From Populus alba (Eukaryota > Streptophyta > Magnoliopsida > Malpighiales > Salicaceae): a DNA stretch of 64,000 nt. The translations under genes were made by a program, and so were the position numbers. Below the pieces are notes generated by a model. That model worked only from the letters and a program-made list of their open reading frames with translations. It made no database searches and was not told the DNA's origin. Shown here piece after piece: positions 23,700-35,270 of the stretch. The number at the start of each line of letters is the position of its first letter. Position 1 is the first letter of the stretch. The stretch is taken from positions 15,657,991 to 15,721,990 of the forward strand of contig NC_133302.1 of NCBI RefSeq assembly GCF_005239225.2, written 5' to 3'.

Positions 23700-24280
23700 A
23701 TGTTTTGATTTTGTCAAGTTTGTCCTAAACATAATTGACATAGATAATATCACCTCTCGATTAACATGTTGTTACTCATAATTAAGAGAATATGTCTACT
23801 CAAGGTGGGAAAATAAACTCCAAACTATTTAAAATAAAAAAATTTACCATCAAATAGTAATAAATTTTGTCTTTAGAAGGGTGGAAAAATGTACTATGAT
23901 TTCATCCTCAAATTGGCTTTCAGAGTAGGTTAATTCTTATTTTTACATTTTAATGCCAAACACTTAATGATCACATGCAAATTAAATAAAAAACAATTAA
24001 GTACAATATCTCTAACAATGAATGGAAAGGAATGGAAGGAGGGGTGACAAGACATTCTCTCTAATTCCATATCAATTATAGTAATAGTAGCAGATATAGT
24101 TACGGCATGCATGCCTTCAAATCGAAGTTAGAACAACACCAAAACAAAGTTGAGTTTTCTGTGGACTTCTGTCTTTTCTGAAATGGTACAGCCACTTTAT
24201 CCTTCAGCTTATGGAAACACCATGGATCTCTAAAAAATAGATACAGAAATAACTAAAGGCCTACAGTTTGTGCATGCTCT
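23700..24280. other. Intergenic DNA upstream of the BBE-like gene
   Basis: Nothing coding is supported. The stretch leads into the duplicated promoter block at 24290-24525. Confidence 0.4.
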
Positions 24281-24462
24281 CCATCTAGCTATAATTAATA
24301 TACGTAAGAAAAAATATGAGTAAAAAACACCCGATCAAACATATGCAGGCCTTGGATGTTTGTATTTGTCTTGCCTGTATAGCTCTACTATCTTTACCAA
24401 GCTGTTATCGCTTATTATATTCATGTACAATCATGTTCAAGTTAATTTATTTCCATGCCTAT

Positions 24463-24463
<1 letters not shown>

Positions 24464-24506
<43 letters not shown>
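24464..24506. repeat. (CT)n microsatellite in the BBE-like gene upstream region
   Basis: About 20 CT units lie 270 bp before the BBE-like start codon. The tract is not expanded in the duplicate at 19225-19460, so it grew after that duplication. Confidence 0.92.
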
Positions 24507-24509
<3 letters not shown>

Positions 24510-24772
24510 ACCTATATGGTATCTCATGGTCTGTGGCTTTTGTCACCTTTCAATGGTAGTTTTGAGGCAATTAAATATTGGAGGGAGAGTACCTCTTTAC
24601 TAAATTAGGCGACTGCTAAATGAATTGCCGGCCACTTATGTGCTCTTAGCTTTTGATTTCTCCATCTTTTTGTCCGCAACGTATGATATGATTCTCCACT
24701 TTTTCAATATAACCCATTTTTCCACCACTCCAAAACCAACCTTCTCTCCCGAGGTTAAGGCTCTAAACAACC

Positions 24773-26431
24773 ATGGCTAACTTGATGAAATACCCATCTC
24801 CTCTGTTTCTCTTCATGTCCTTTGCTCTTGTATTTCCTTCTCTATGTGCACCAGAGGACCAAATTACATCTTGCTTAACTACACATGACATAAACAACTT
24901 CACTAGGTTGCCTAGCACAAAAAAAGATGACGACTCAAAAACATACTATAAGATCCTCGATTTCTCCATTCAAAACCTTCGCTTCACAGAACCAACAATT
25001 GCCAAGCCATTAGCCATTATCCTACCTGGGAGTTTAGATGAGTTAGTCAAGAGTGTGATCTGTTGTAGGGAAGGGTTGTTAGAAATAAGGGTAAGGTGTG
25101 GTGGGCACAGCTACGAGGGGACTTCATCAGTAGCTAATGATGGAGCTCCTTTTGTGATTATAGACATGATGAATCTGAATAAAGTTTCAGTGCATTTGGC
25201 GACAGAAACGGCATGGGTGGAAGGAGGTGCAACCCTAGGTGAGACTTACTCTGCTATTTCTGAGGCAAGCAGCATCCATGGGTTCTCAGCTGGATCATGT
25301 CCGACTGTTGGAGTTGGTGGTCATATTGGAGGAGGTGGATTTGGGCTATTGTCTAGAAAGTATGGACTTGCAGCAGATAATGTCGTTGATGCCCTTCTTA
25401 TCGATGCCAATGGACGTTTGTTAGACAGAAAAGCCATGGGAGAGGATCTGTTTTGGGCTATTAGAGGTGGCGGAGGAGGTGCATGGGGCATTATCTATGC
25501 TTGGAAAATAAGGTTGCTGAAAGTGCCCGAAGTTGTCACTGGTTTTATAGTCTCTAGACCTGGCACAAAAGACCAAGTAGCCGAGTTAGTGAATGGTTGG
25601 CAAGGGGTAGCACCCACCATGGATGGAGATTTTTACTTGTCATGCTTTGTGGGAGCCGGTCTGCCAGGGACACAAACTAGAGGAATATCAGCTACATTTA
25701 AAGGTTTCTATCTAGGTCCGAGAAATGAAGCTGTATCTATCCTAAATCAAGTTTTTCCTGAGCTTGGTATTGGAACAGAAGATTGCAAAGAAATGACTTG
25801 GATAGAATCAATCCTATTCTTCTCTGGCTTAAGTGATGGAAGCATAGTGTCCGACTTGAAAAATCGGTATACGAAAGAGAGGAACTACTTCAAGGCCAAA
25901 TCAGACTATGTGAGGAGAAATATTTCTTTCGAGGGCATAAGAACAGCTCTAGACATACTTGAAAAGGAGCCTAGAGGGTATGTCATCTTGGACCCTTACG
26001 GAGGGATCATGCACAATATAAGCAGCGACGCCATTGCCTTCCCTCACAGAGAGGGTAACCTTTTCACAATTCAGTACCTGGTGGAATGGAAAGAGAGAGA
26101 TGACAACAAAAGCAACGACTACATTAACTGGATAAGAGGATTTTATAATGCAATGACACCCTTTGTGTCCTCCGGTCCGAGGGCTGCTTATATCAATTAC
26201 ATGGACTTCGACCTTGGAGTGATGGATCAGTTGCTTCATGACAAAACCAGTATGGTTCCAACAAGAGATGCTGTCGAGGTTGCTAGGGTTTGGGGAGAAA
26301 AGTACTTCTTGAGAAACTACGATAGGTTGGTTGAAGTCAAGACATATACTGATCCAGACAACGTTTTCAGTAATCAACAAAGCATCCCCCCTGCGCTGTC
26401 CTCGGCGGTGAGTTCCAGAGCCGAGATTTAA
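24773..26431 (+). CDS. Berberine bridge enzyme-like FAD-linked oxidoreductase, 552 aa
   Basis: Intact, intronless secreted flavoprotein of the BBE-like/reticuline-oxidase-like family, which oxidises alkaloids, monolignols, cannabinoid precursors or oligosaccharides in different members; the substrate here is unknown. Residues 1-26 look like a signal peptide. The FAD-binding PCMH domain spans about 75-250. GGHSYEG gives His112 and SAGSCPTVG gives Cys176, the two residues that bind FAD bicovalently in this family. GGHIGGGGFGLLSRKYGLAA and RGGGGGAWGI follow. Cys34 and Cys97/98 could form the usual disulfide. N-glycosylation sequons lie at Asn42, Asn383 and Asn415. The C-terminal BBE domain ends with YFLRNYDRLVEVKTYTDPDN and QQSIPP. 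Length is typical. The first ATG is chosen because it precedes the signal peptide. Broken relatives lie at 19225 (promoter) and 35271 (coding). Confidence 0.95.
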   Translation: MANLMKYPSPLFLFMSFALVFPSLCAPEDQITSCLTTHDINNFTRLPSTKKDDDSKTYYKILDFSIQNLRFTEPTIAKPLAIILPGSLDELVKSVICCREGLLEIRVRCGGHSYEGTSSVANDGAPFVIIDMMNLNKVSVHLATETAWVEGGATLGETYSAISEASSIHGFSAGSCPTVGVGGHIGGGGFGLLSRKYGLAADNVVDALLIDANGRLLDRKAMGEDLFWAIRGGGGGAWGIIYAWKIRLLKVPEVVTGFIVSRPGTKDQVAELVNGWQGVAPTMDGDFYLSCFVGAGLPGTQTRGISATFKGFYLGPRNEAVSILNQVFPELGIGTEDCKEMTWIESILFFSGLSDGSIVSDLKNRYTKERNYFKAKSDYVRRNISFEGIRTALDILEKEPRGYVILDPYGGIMHNISSDAIAFPHREGNLFTIQYLVEWKERDDNKSNDYINWIRGFYNAMTPFVSSGPRAAYINYMDFDLGVMDQLLHDKTSMVPTRDAVEVARVWGEKYFLRNYDRLVEVKTYTDPDNVFSNQQSIPPALSSAVSSRAEI

Positions 26432-26991
26432 AGTATAAAACAGGCTTGTGCTCGAAACCATTAAATCCAAATCTCTTAGCCGGATCAATTAGAATATCAG
26501 ACATATTGAGATACTTATTATGCTCTTCTGTGTGAGTGTGATGTATATGTAAATTTCCTCCTCTTCTTGTCATCCTTCTTGTATATATATTTTGTGTGAT
26601 GTGGGTTGGAATTTGAGCACTCCGGCTTCCATGGGACCTCGCTCTCGCATATAATTACCTCATCTCAAATTAGGAGAAAAAAAAAAAATGATCTTGTCGT
26701 TTTTCTATTCAGCTTTTCATTTATCTTTATTGCATTTGATAAAAATGTACTCATAATTATCTTCTCGCTTTATCATTTTTTCAATTAATCAAAATGTAAT
26801 CATGTATCAAAGAAAGACATTTGGTGTGACATGTGTGACTTAGTTTATTATAATTTTATTTTTCTTTTGTATTTTTTTTAAATTTATTGCTTTTATTTTT
26901 TTTTCAATTAGTTTAATTCTAATAATGACATTTTAAAAAAATAAAAGAAAAAGGGAGCGAAAATCTATTTTAAAATTAATACCCGAATAAC

Positions 26992-27017
26992 ATAATAATA
27001 ATAATAATAATAATAAT
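26992..27017. repeat. (AAT)n microsatellite
   Basis: About eight ATA/AAT units lie 560 bp downstream of the BBE-like stop codon. Confidence 0.9.
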
Positions 27018-27179
27018 TTCTTATGAGTTCAATGCATGTTTTATTTTGAATGTAAAACACAAATTTCTCTTTATTTTTTTTTAATTCACTTGTTTCATAT
27101 GAAAACCTTAGATTGGAATGATAGATACATATCTCAAAAAATAATGGAATAAAGCTACTAGTTGCAATTAATAAGCCTT

Positions 27180-27510
27180 CAAGAATTGGTGGTGTGCATA
27201 TTAAAAGAACATGAGGTTAATTTTCTTTGTCTCTTCTCATATTCTATGGGTATTAAAAAGTCCACTGTAGATGAGGTTTTGGTGATTTGAAAAGCTTTTT
27301 AATTGAGTACTAATTATCATTACACTTCTTCTAAAGACTAACATTACTTGGATTAATAGCAACAATATTATGCTGTCATGACAGTTACAATATGAGTTCA
27401 ATAACATTTCAAATACATGTAGTATGCTTTATTTTGTGAGTTTTACACATGTTTACATAAAGAGGAATTTTGTAGCAGATCATTTGACCAAAGTAGGGAG
27501 TTACTAGGAA
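27180..27510 (+). pseudogene. Retroelement RNase H-like remnant
   Basis: Short pieces (IGGVHIKR near the start, and VYIKRNFVADHLTKVG near 27450-27500) look like the RNase H tail of a plant non-LTR or LTR retroelement. Stops break every frame. The class is uncertain. Confidence 0.45.
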
Positions 27511-27859
27511 AGCTGATTTAGTCATATGATTATAGTTTTATTATATATTTTATATTTGATCTATGAGTTAGTAAATATGCTTTATAGTCAATTGATTGAT
27601 TTTATATAGCACAAATTTTATTCATGTAAAATTTATTTATTATTAATAAAGATTTTTTTTTTAATATTCATTTATATTACATTAATGAATTTAGAGTTAA
27701 AATAAAGTCTATAAGACAAAAATATTTTACAAAGAAAATTATAAAGTTGTTATAATTATGAAATTCTTATTACATCAAAGCATTATTCTTAAATGCTTAT
27801 GATCAATGCTCTTTTAAGATTAAATATTAATTAAAGTTATTGAGAATGATACATATTAT

Positions 27860-28792
27860 GTTTCTTCATTTATGAAAAGAAACAACTACTCTTATAAGCT
27901 GAAATATAGGGGATATCTAAAAATAATATGGTAGATGCTTGTTAGATAACATGTATACTTAACATATACATATGAGAAACTCATATGAAGAAATTATCTA
28001 TGTTTATAAAAAGGCTATATGACAGTTATGTAAGTGATCCTTAAACTTGAGATCACTAAGTTATCTTATATAGGGAGTGTTATGTTTTGATTCTAACTAC
28101 ATGTTGTCCCAATAAAGGCTAACAATTGAGCATATATTGGGTATAATATATAATATAAAGGTGTTTGAGTAATCAAGAGAGAATTCATCACCGTAAGTAA
28201 ATTATTGAAAAAGTTTTATTTATTTTCAAACAGTATTGATTGTGAAATCCTTCGTCAAGGTGGAATGAGATTTGAAAATGAGTTTTAAATCTTAGTAAAC
28301 AATCACTTTGAGTATAGTATTGAGAACAAAAATGATTTTACAAAGTAGACATGTTCTAGGCTATAATGTCTAAATTAAAATATTCTTGATAAAGTGATAA
28401 TAATTACTTTGAGAAATCGGTTACCAGAAAGTTAAGTCAAACCACTTATAACTTTTTTAATATTGAATGGATCATGACAGGTTATTAGATATTATACTTG
28501 ATCTTCAAATATAAATCAATAAATTGTTGAGTTGATAATAAATTAAATTATTTAATCTTATTTTATTTAGAATTATGATCTATATTTAGGCCAACTTATT
28601 TGGAAACCTAATGGGTTACATATATAAAAATCATTAGTCAAAAATTAAAATAGAATGATTAATCAAGTATGACTTGATTGTAAATAACTTTTAGAAATTG
28701 AGAGTTAGAACATGATTAATAAAGGGATTACAATTCTAAACATAGAAAAAATCACGTTAGAACTTAATTGAATAAATTTCTAAATTATTCTA

Positions 28793-28854
<62 letters not shown>

Positions 28855-29260
28855 TATCATTTAATGAGACAATTAATATTTTTTCTCATATATAGAGTGT
28901 TTAGGTTTCTCTATAATTAGAATGTTATGCCTCCTATTTTTAGTACAACAATAAGAAAAACTAAACTAGTTGCAGAAACACCTGAAACACAAAAAAAAAA
29001 AAAAAAAAAAACATAGCACTCAAAAGTATAGAAATCTCTCTCTCCTAAAAGGGTTTAAAAGATTTCTCATTGGTGGTTCATGTGGATTAGTATTAGAGGC
29101 CGAACACTTCAATAGCTTATGGTTTGTAACAATCAAGACTTGAAGCAATTATTCAAAACCAAAAACAATATCTGATCTTCAAGTAATCTTTGAAAAAACC
29201 TTAAACAACTTTAGATCTATCTAACAAAATTCTTGGGGCTCAAAGGTTTTTATATCCATG
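27860..29260 (+). mobile_element. Copia 3' end and LTR, copy B
   Basis: From about 27860 the text parallels 9600-9730 of the first copia element (TATAAAAAGGCTATATGACAG, GAGATCACTAAGTTATCTTA), then an LTR begins TGTTATGTTTTGATTCTAAC at about 28078. Similarity to copy A continues to about 29230. An expanded TG/GA microsatellite sits inside it. The RNase H frame upstream is lost. Confidence 0.72.
28795..28854. repeat. Compound (TG)n(AG)n microsatellite within the copia LTR
   Basis: About 18 TG units followed by 12 GA units. The homologous places in the other LTR copies (near 10435 and 36045) hold only AATAATATATG, so the array arose in this copy alone. Confidence 0.92.
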
Positions 29261-29380
29261 TGTATTTATCTCCTTGTAAAATTCCAACCCGATCCGATGT
29301 ATGGTTTGAGAGATATGCATAATCTTGCAAAACTAGTTAGCAAACATTTAAAGGTTGAATTTGAACCTGACTTGGATTGT

Positions 29381-29711
29381 ATAAGCTATTCTAGGTGGAG
29401 CTAGTGGAGTCAATATAACTGTCTGCTGGGATATTTAATTGACTAGTCATTATGGGTTGCTCTAGTTGCGTCAATATAATTGACTACAAGATATTTAATT
29501 GACTAGTTATTCTACGTGGAGATAGTGACGTTAATATAATTATTGTCAGGATCTTTAATTGACTGGCTATCTTGAATGGAGCTATTGGTGTTAATGTAAT
29601 TGATTATCAAAATATTTAATTGACTATTTATTCTGATTGGAGCTAGTGGCATCGATATAATTGATTACCAGGATGTATAATTGACTACTTGTTCTAAGTG
29701 GAGCTATTATC
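29381..29711. repeat. 60/61-bp tandem array, about 5.5 units
   Basis: Units recur with the phrase ATATTTAATTGACTA at 29431, 29491, 29551 (ATCTTTAATTGACTG), 29611 and 29672, each preceded by GGAGCTAGTGG-like text and TCAATATAATTGACTAC. The spacing is 60, 60, 60 and 61 bp. Divergence between units is moderate. Confidence 0.92.
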
Positions 29712-29719
29712 TTTATGAG

Positions 29720-31130
29720 ATAGATTTATTTTAAGAAAATCATATACATAAAAGTTATAGAACTACCTCTTAGAGTTCTTTTGACACTAAAAGTAGTTAA
29801 CTTGGATATATGTAGCAAAAGTTATACCGGAAAAAAAAATTAGAATTTTGGTAAGGAAATTTCCTTCTTCTTACAATACAAAATTTAATTTCCCTCTTCT
29901 TCTTTTTTCCAAAACATGTACACAAGTCAACCAGATCTCTTCAAGGTTGATTTTCTCATTTAATTGTCTTCCTCACTATCTTAATTCTCAATCCAATTAG
30001 GGATGTTGTATAGCTAGAATTATGGGAATGAATACTGAAATTTCACTTCAAAACCCATTATTTCATGAATTTATTTCTTTCTACATATAAATTAAAATAA
30101 AAACTATATAAAATGGAGATAATTAAGATAAGCTATCATAAAATTAAAAGTTATTGTAGATAAAAATCATTTAAAATGGAGATAATGAAAAGACATATAT
30201 AGAGCTTGGAATGTAACTATCCTATGATTTAAGACATATATAGAGCATGTATCCCGTCTCTAATATAAGATAATTTGATAACATAAAGTCAAAGAACTTT
30301 AAAACTCAATTAACAATTCTATGATGCAAAATAAATATATGTATAACAAAATCGTAAGGCTTAATGACAAGGAAACAGTACCTCCAGCCATTAATGTTCC
30401 TCAAGTACTTGCTACTCTCTTTTATATATATTTGGCACTTTCAAACTCTACTCAACTCTATATAAATAGTGTAAAACTTAAGAGAATTGAATAAGTGAGT
30501 ATGGGGACCAAATCACAGTATTTATAGCCAAAGCTTCCATCAAGCTTTAATGGCTATATGTCCCACATATTTAATATATCATGGGATAGATACAAGTAAA
30601 CCACTTTAAAAGCTTATGAATATAAATGTTATATCCTTAAAGTAAATCACTTTAAAAACTCATAAATATGAAGGTTACAACATTTAAAATGGACCACTTT
30701 AATAGTTCATAAATACGAAAAAGAATTAGAGAGTCATTTATAACAGTTCTTACGAGAAACAGTCAACAAGAACAACACTCATGAGATTTCCATAGATAGA
30801 AGGTATTTATTTTTTATAAGAACAAAATTATAGGGAAAAGCAAAGCGTAAGTGTCTTCTTTCTTTGAAGAATCATCAACTCGAGGAAACATTTAGCCTTA
30901 GTAAAAGGAACGACGTGATCCATGTCGCATGAGAAAGTTTAGCCAACCACGCATCAAATTGTGGGCTAAAAGAAGAGACGTAGTCGAATTTTTAATGAGT
31001 TTTGAGCTATATTCTCAGCCATAGTTTTTGTAGGGTCTACACATATGAAAGATGAACTTCAGGCCATGGCGATCCCTTTCTGGATGTACTAGCCAAGATT
31101 TCGAAATCAACAATACAGGAGTGACCAAGA
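29720..31130. other. Probable LTR-retroelement tail and intergenic DNA
   Basis: The text between 29260 and 29860 (CCAACCCGATCCGATG; AAAGTTATA; GAATTTTGGTAAGGAAATTT) has the style of a plant LTR. 30480-30750 has triplicated TAAACCACTTTAAAAGCTTA-like phrases. No coding region is supported and no boundary can be set. Confidence 0.4.
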
Positions 31131-31135
31131 CAATG

Positions 31136-31345
31136 AGCTTGTTTGGTATTGTGATTATAATTATTTTTTAAATAATTTATTTTATGTTAAAATATATGTT
31201 AATAATATTTTTTTATTTTTTAAAAATTATTTTTAATATCGGTACATTAAAATAATCTAAAAACATTAAAAACATATTAATTTGAAGTTAATAAAAAAAT
31301 TAAAAAAAAATTTTTTTAAAAATACTTTTAAAACACAGAAACAAA
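31136..31345. repeat. MITE-like AT-rich repeat, copy 4
   Basis: Starts GAGCTTGTTTGGTATTGTGA and ends AAAACACAGAAACAAAATT, with the standard A/T blocks between. A second, more degraded copy follows at 31410-31595. Confidence 0.55.
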
Positions 31346-31409
31346 ATTTATGAAGCCAATCACTAGCAACTAAAAATATTGTTGTGAAGCGTTAAATTAT
31401 TAGTGTCTG

Positions 31410-31595
31410 TAATATTATTATGGTAATTATTGTTTTTTAAAATATTTTTTATTTAAAAATATATTAAAGTAATATTTATTTATTATTTAACATTTATTTT
31501 TAATATTAATAAATAAATAAAATTTAAAAAATACTAAAAAAAAATTAATTATAAATAAAACAATTTAAAACATACTAAAAAAATACTGTCAGTCC
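31410..31595. repeat. MITE-like AT-rich repeat, copy 5
   Basis: Begins with TAATATTATTATGGTAATTA and carries the family blocks AAAATATTTTTTATTTAAAA and ATTTTTAATATTAATA. It lies 65 bp after copy 4 in the same direction. Confidence 0.5.
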
Positions 31596-32254
31596 ATTGT
31601 TATTGTTGTTCTCAGGCTTTATTTTCAAAACATTATTGAATCGTTAGGTACACCTTACGTCCTTCGATGTGAAATGACATCTCTGTCAAAGTTTCCACGT
31701 GTCGTCCCCATACGCCTAAAGTTTCTACGATGTAACAACTATCGGCTCACATTATAGTGATACCTTGATTACTCTAGTAAATACGAGTTTATTTAATGGA
31801 TAGAAATATAAATTAGAGTACACGAATGATTTTTGGAATAACTATCATGAATTTATTGAATTTATTGATTAAGAGAGAGAGAGAAAAAATCATTAGAGTT
31901 CAATGAATACACGCCTCATGAATAATTCATTGAAGCTTAATTTTAACGTCGATAAATATTACATAAATTTAACGTCGATAAATATTACATAAATTCATTG
32001 AAGATTTGAATTTTTAATTGAAAAAATAATTTTTTTATACCTTTTTCTTTTTGTTTATTTACTCTTTTTAAACAAGAAAAAAAATACATTGTATTACAGA
32101 TTTGTATTTAATAATAATACACAAAGAAAGAAAGAAAATTAACACAAAAAAAAATAACTAAATTAACGAAGTTTCCCAAATATTTTTAAATTTTTTTTAT
32201 ATCTAAAAAGAGCTTGTTTGTTGAAATATCAAAATAAAAAGGAAATAAAATACA

Positions 32255-32941
32255 TGAGAAAGGCATTGGGTGTGTTTTGCTCAACACACTTAGCTTGACC
32301 TGAATGGGCCTGAAATCAAGACCCGGCCCACAGTTTTTTCATTTACTGGGCTCCGTCTAGCCCATCCGTACATGATGGGCTAGACCCATCAGGTTCAAAC
32401 CCGGTTACTGGCCCAAGCCAGTAACCCGGTTTCCGTCCTTTTCTCTTTATTTATTTTTTTTTTTTTACCTGCAGGCGTTCGTGTGCAGGAACATGGTAAT
32501 TAAAATGTAGGGAGGGGGGGAAACAAACTTACCTGGGCGAGCAGCTACTGGGAGCAAAGCGGATGGCGACGGAGACTGGCGGGTGGCGCCCCTGCGATGA
32601 CCCTCCTCTCCTTCTATCTCGCTTCTCTGTCTGTTCTCCTTCTTTTATTTCTCTCTGTCTCTATCACACTCTTTGGTTTTTCCTCTGTTTTCCTCCCTTT
32701 CTTCTCTTTTGTTTTCTCATCTGTTCTCTCCTCCGCCGTCCGTTTGTTTTTTGTTTCCGTCTCCTTGTGAACGCCCTCCCGTGCCCTTTATAGGCATTCC
32801 CTCTCGCTGCTTATCCTTCCTTGATAAGGATAGAATTTTAAGACTTTTGTTTCGGCAGGATTGGGACCCCCACAGTCCCGCCATTGCTGTACTGTCGGTG
32901 ATGGTTTCCTTGATATTGTTGTTAAAAATTGGGTTGTAACA
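32255..32941 (-). mobile_element. LTR-like fragment, inverted, related to the solo LTR family
   Basis: Read on the minus strand it begins TGTTACAACCCAATTTTTAA, like the start of the 6542 LTR, and holds the same kind of purine-rich then CCGGGTTACTGGC-type text (32340-32440) seen near 8010 and 34270. Flanks ATACA (32250-32254) and GTACA (32942-32946) could be a target duplication with one change. At 687 bp it is much shorter than its relatives, so it probably carries an internal deletion. Open frames inside are chance. Confidence 0.55.
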
Positions 32942-32949
32942 GTACATTT

Positions 32950-33333
32950 AAAAACAAATTAGCGAAACAAGTTTTTGGAAAAAAAACACTCTTTTGTAAT
33001 ACAAAAACATAACATTTCGCTAGTGAGAAATGTGACATTTCAAAAGAAAATTTTAAATGAGATGCCGAAATTGCAATGAGAAGATAAAAGGGAGAAAAGA
33101 AAAAGAAAAGGATTATAGGTATATTGAACTTCTAATTATAACACTATAAATACTATTAGAAATATTTGGATATGATAAAACTAATCACTGATCATATTGG
33201 ACTGTCTAAGTACAAGTGAGTTAACTACTGTCTTTGAATAGGATGAGTGGTCTACTTTGATCACTGTTGAAAGACTTTTTTTATATATAATTATTGAATT
33301 TATCATGATAAAAATTTTTTTTATGATTTTTAT
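32950..33333 (+). repeat. Dispersed repeat shared with 37195-37620, copy 1
   Basis: Shared words with the second copy: CACTAGTGAGAA-type text, GTGACATTTCAAA/GTGAGATTTCAAA, AAATTGCAATGAGAAGA/AAATTACAATGAAAAGA, TATTAGAAATATTTGGATA and TTATTGAATTT. The copy ends exactly where the LTR-like element at 33334 starts. Confidence 0.7.
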
Positions 33334-34445
33334 TGTTATAACCTAATTTTTTATTTTTTTATTTTTATTTATATTTTTATATAATAAAAAGAAAATGGAA
33401 TGGGAAAATTGGAATGAATGAAAAAAAAATTAAAATTTAGATCAAACCAACACAAATAGAAAGGTTTTAAGGATCAACAAGGAAGAATTGTAAATTTAGA
33501 ATTTAATTTTGCTAGAAATTGAAAGAATTGATGAGTTTGGACATCTAATTAAACTTTGAATTGATTTAATTAATGATATCAAGAGTTTAATTGATGATTT
33601 AATTAAGTTTGAGGGTTTAATTAAGTTTAACATTAGTTTAATTAATGAAAATAAGAGTTTAAATTAAAAAATATCAAAGTTCGGGCTGATTAAAGATAAA
33701 ATTGAAAGAAATTAGAAATCAGGGGCCGTTTTGTAAAAGGCGTGTCTAATTACAATTTACCAAGGGTTCTGATTAAAACAATGTCGAAACTTCAAGGACC
33801 AAACTTGAACTGCCCATCCCAGCCGAGGAAACGACGTCGTCCCAGGGAGGACTGTTCATCCTCTTCCTCCCGGGAACACGGTCGTTCCAGCCGAAGAAGG
33901 CAACGAAAAAATGCCCAGCCAAAATCAAATTCTCACAAAAAACAGAACCATTTCAATGCCCAGTTTGTTGCAGTTTCCTTCGCCTCCATGACTCTCCGTT
34001 TAGGCAGGAAATTTGGCGCCCAATAGTCCGATAACGGCAGGATTGTTGGTGTTGTTATTTCACCAAAATTGTGCCTAAAACAGGATCAACATCCACAGGC
34101 ATACAAGGACAGAGAGAACAAACGAGAGAGAGAGAGAGAGACAACACAAAGACAAGAGAAGAAGAAACAGAGGGGAGGAAAACAAAAGGCAGAAGGAGGA
34201 ACCCCAGCAACGAGCGTCACCAACCTCGTCTCCAAGCGCAGCAGTAATTTAATTAATTAAGCACCCGCTGCCGAAACCGGGTCACTGGTCTGAACCAGTA
34301 ACCAGGCAGGGCTGGCTGGATGCAGCCCAACCTGAATGGCTGGGCTAGATCCAGCCCAGTATTAAAAAAAAATTGGCCGGGTCTGGGCCTCAGGCCCAGC
34401 CGGATCAAATTATTTTTGCTAAGGGTGTGTTTTGCAAAACACAAA
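33334..34445 (+). mobile_element. LTR-like sequence, relative of the 6542-8723 LTR
   Basis: Begins TGTTATAACCTAATTTTTTA and follows the same order: TTTAATTAAGTTTGA words, TTACAATTTACCAAGGGTTC at 33760 (matches 7068-7085), an AAACGACGTCGTCC motif, purine-rich text with a GA run at 34120-34142, then CCGGGTCACTGGTCTGAACC. Beyond 34445 the sequence passes into a tandem array rather than the usual LTR end. Small open frames here are not supported as genes. Confidence 0.62.
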
Positions 34446-34669
34446 TATCTTGTCCACGTATTTTATTCTCATTCTATTTTTTATATCTGCTCACACGAGT
34501 CGCTTTTGAATATTAAAAAATTTTAAAAATATTTGGGATCTTTGTAAATTTATTTGTGGGCCTCTTATGATTATTTTTTTCTTCTTTGCATTTTGTATTT
34601 TTTTTCTATATGTGCTTAATCTGTGGACCGTTGCAATGCTATTTTTTTTCTTGTCTAAAAAGAGCAAAT

Positions 34670-35265
34670 ATCACAATGAGACTCTTTAAGTTTTGACCTA
34701 GGCAAGCCACTCATGAGAATTAGGTAACCCGAAAAATCTTTGTATTTTTCTACTTAGGTAGATTACCTATTACAATGAGGTCCTTTTTGAAAAATCCTTG
34801 TATTTTTTCAGGGTAAGTAACTCATTATAATGAAATTATTTCTGAAAAATCTTTATATTTGTCAAGAAAAATATTAAAAAAAGAGAAAAAAAATAATCTC
34901 TCTACATTTTTCACCATCGGGCAGGTCGTCTAGAACAATTAGACCACTTGTGAGATTTCTTATATTTTATCATTAGACAGGTCTCATAGAACAATTAGAT
35001 CACTTGTGAAATTCTTCGCATTCTTCTTTCTATTAGACAAGTCGCCTGGAATAATTAAACCACTCATAACATTTTTTGTATTTCTTCGTCATCATCAGAT
35101 AAGTCACCTAGAACAATTAGACTACTTGCAAGTTTCTTCACATTTCATCATTAAACAAGTCATAGAATAATTAGATTATTCGTGAAATTCTTCATATTTT
35201 TTTTTTTATCAGGCAAGTCGCTAGAATAATGAGATTCACTTGCGAAAATCTTTGCATATTTTTTA
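34670..35265. repeat. 56-62-bp tandem array abutting a BBE-like gene fragment
   Basis: At least six clear units from 34915: the AAGTCG-type phrase recurs near 34922, 34978, 35038, 35100, 35156 and 35214, each followed by TAGAACAATTAGACCACTTG-like text and a T-rich spacer. Three looser units (34690-34870) share GAAAAATCTTTGTATTTTTC. The array stops about 6 bp before the BBE-like fragment begins. Confidence 0.88.
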
Positions 35266-35270
35266 CCGCT

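Noticed and set aside
25949..26488. 179-codon minus-strand frame within the BBE-like gene
   Set aside because: Shadow of the oxidase coding sequence on the other strand; no family match.
32563..32947. Open frames in a C/T-rich stretch
   Set aside because: Low-complexity frames within the inverted LTR-like fragment, with counterparts on both strands.
34915..35265. Possible CRISPR-like array (repeats about 60 bp apart)
   Set aside because: The units are diverged end to end with no constant repeat and unique spacer pattern, and the genome is a plant; it is an ordinary tandem array.
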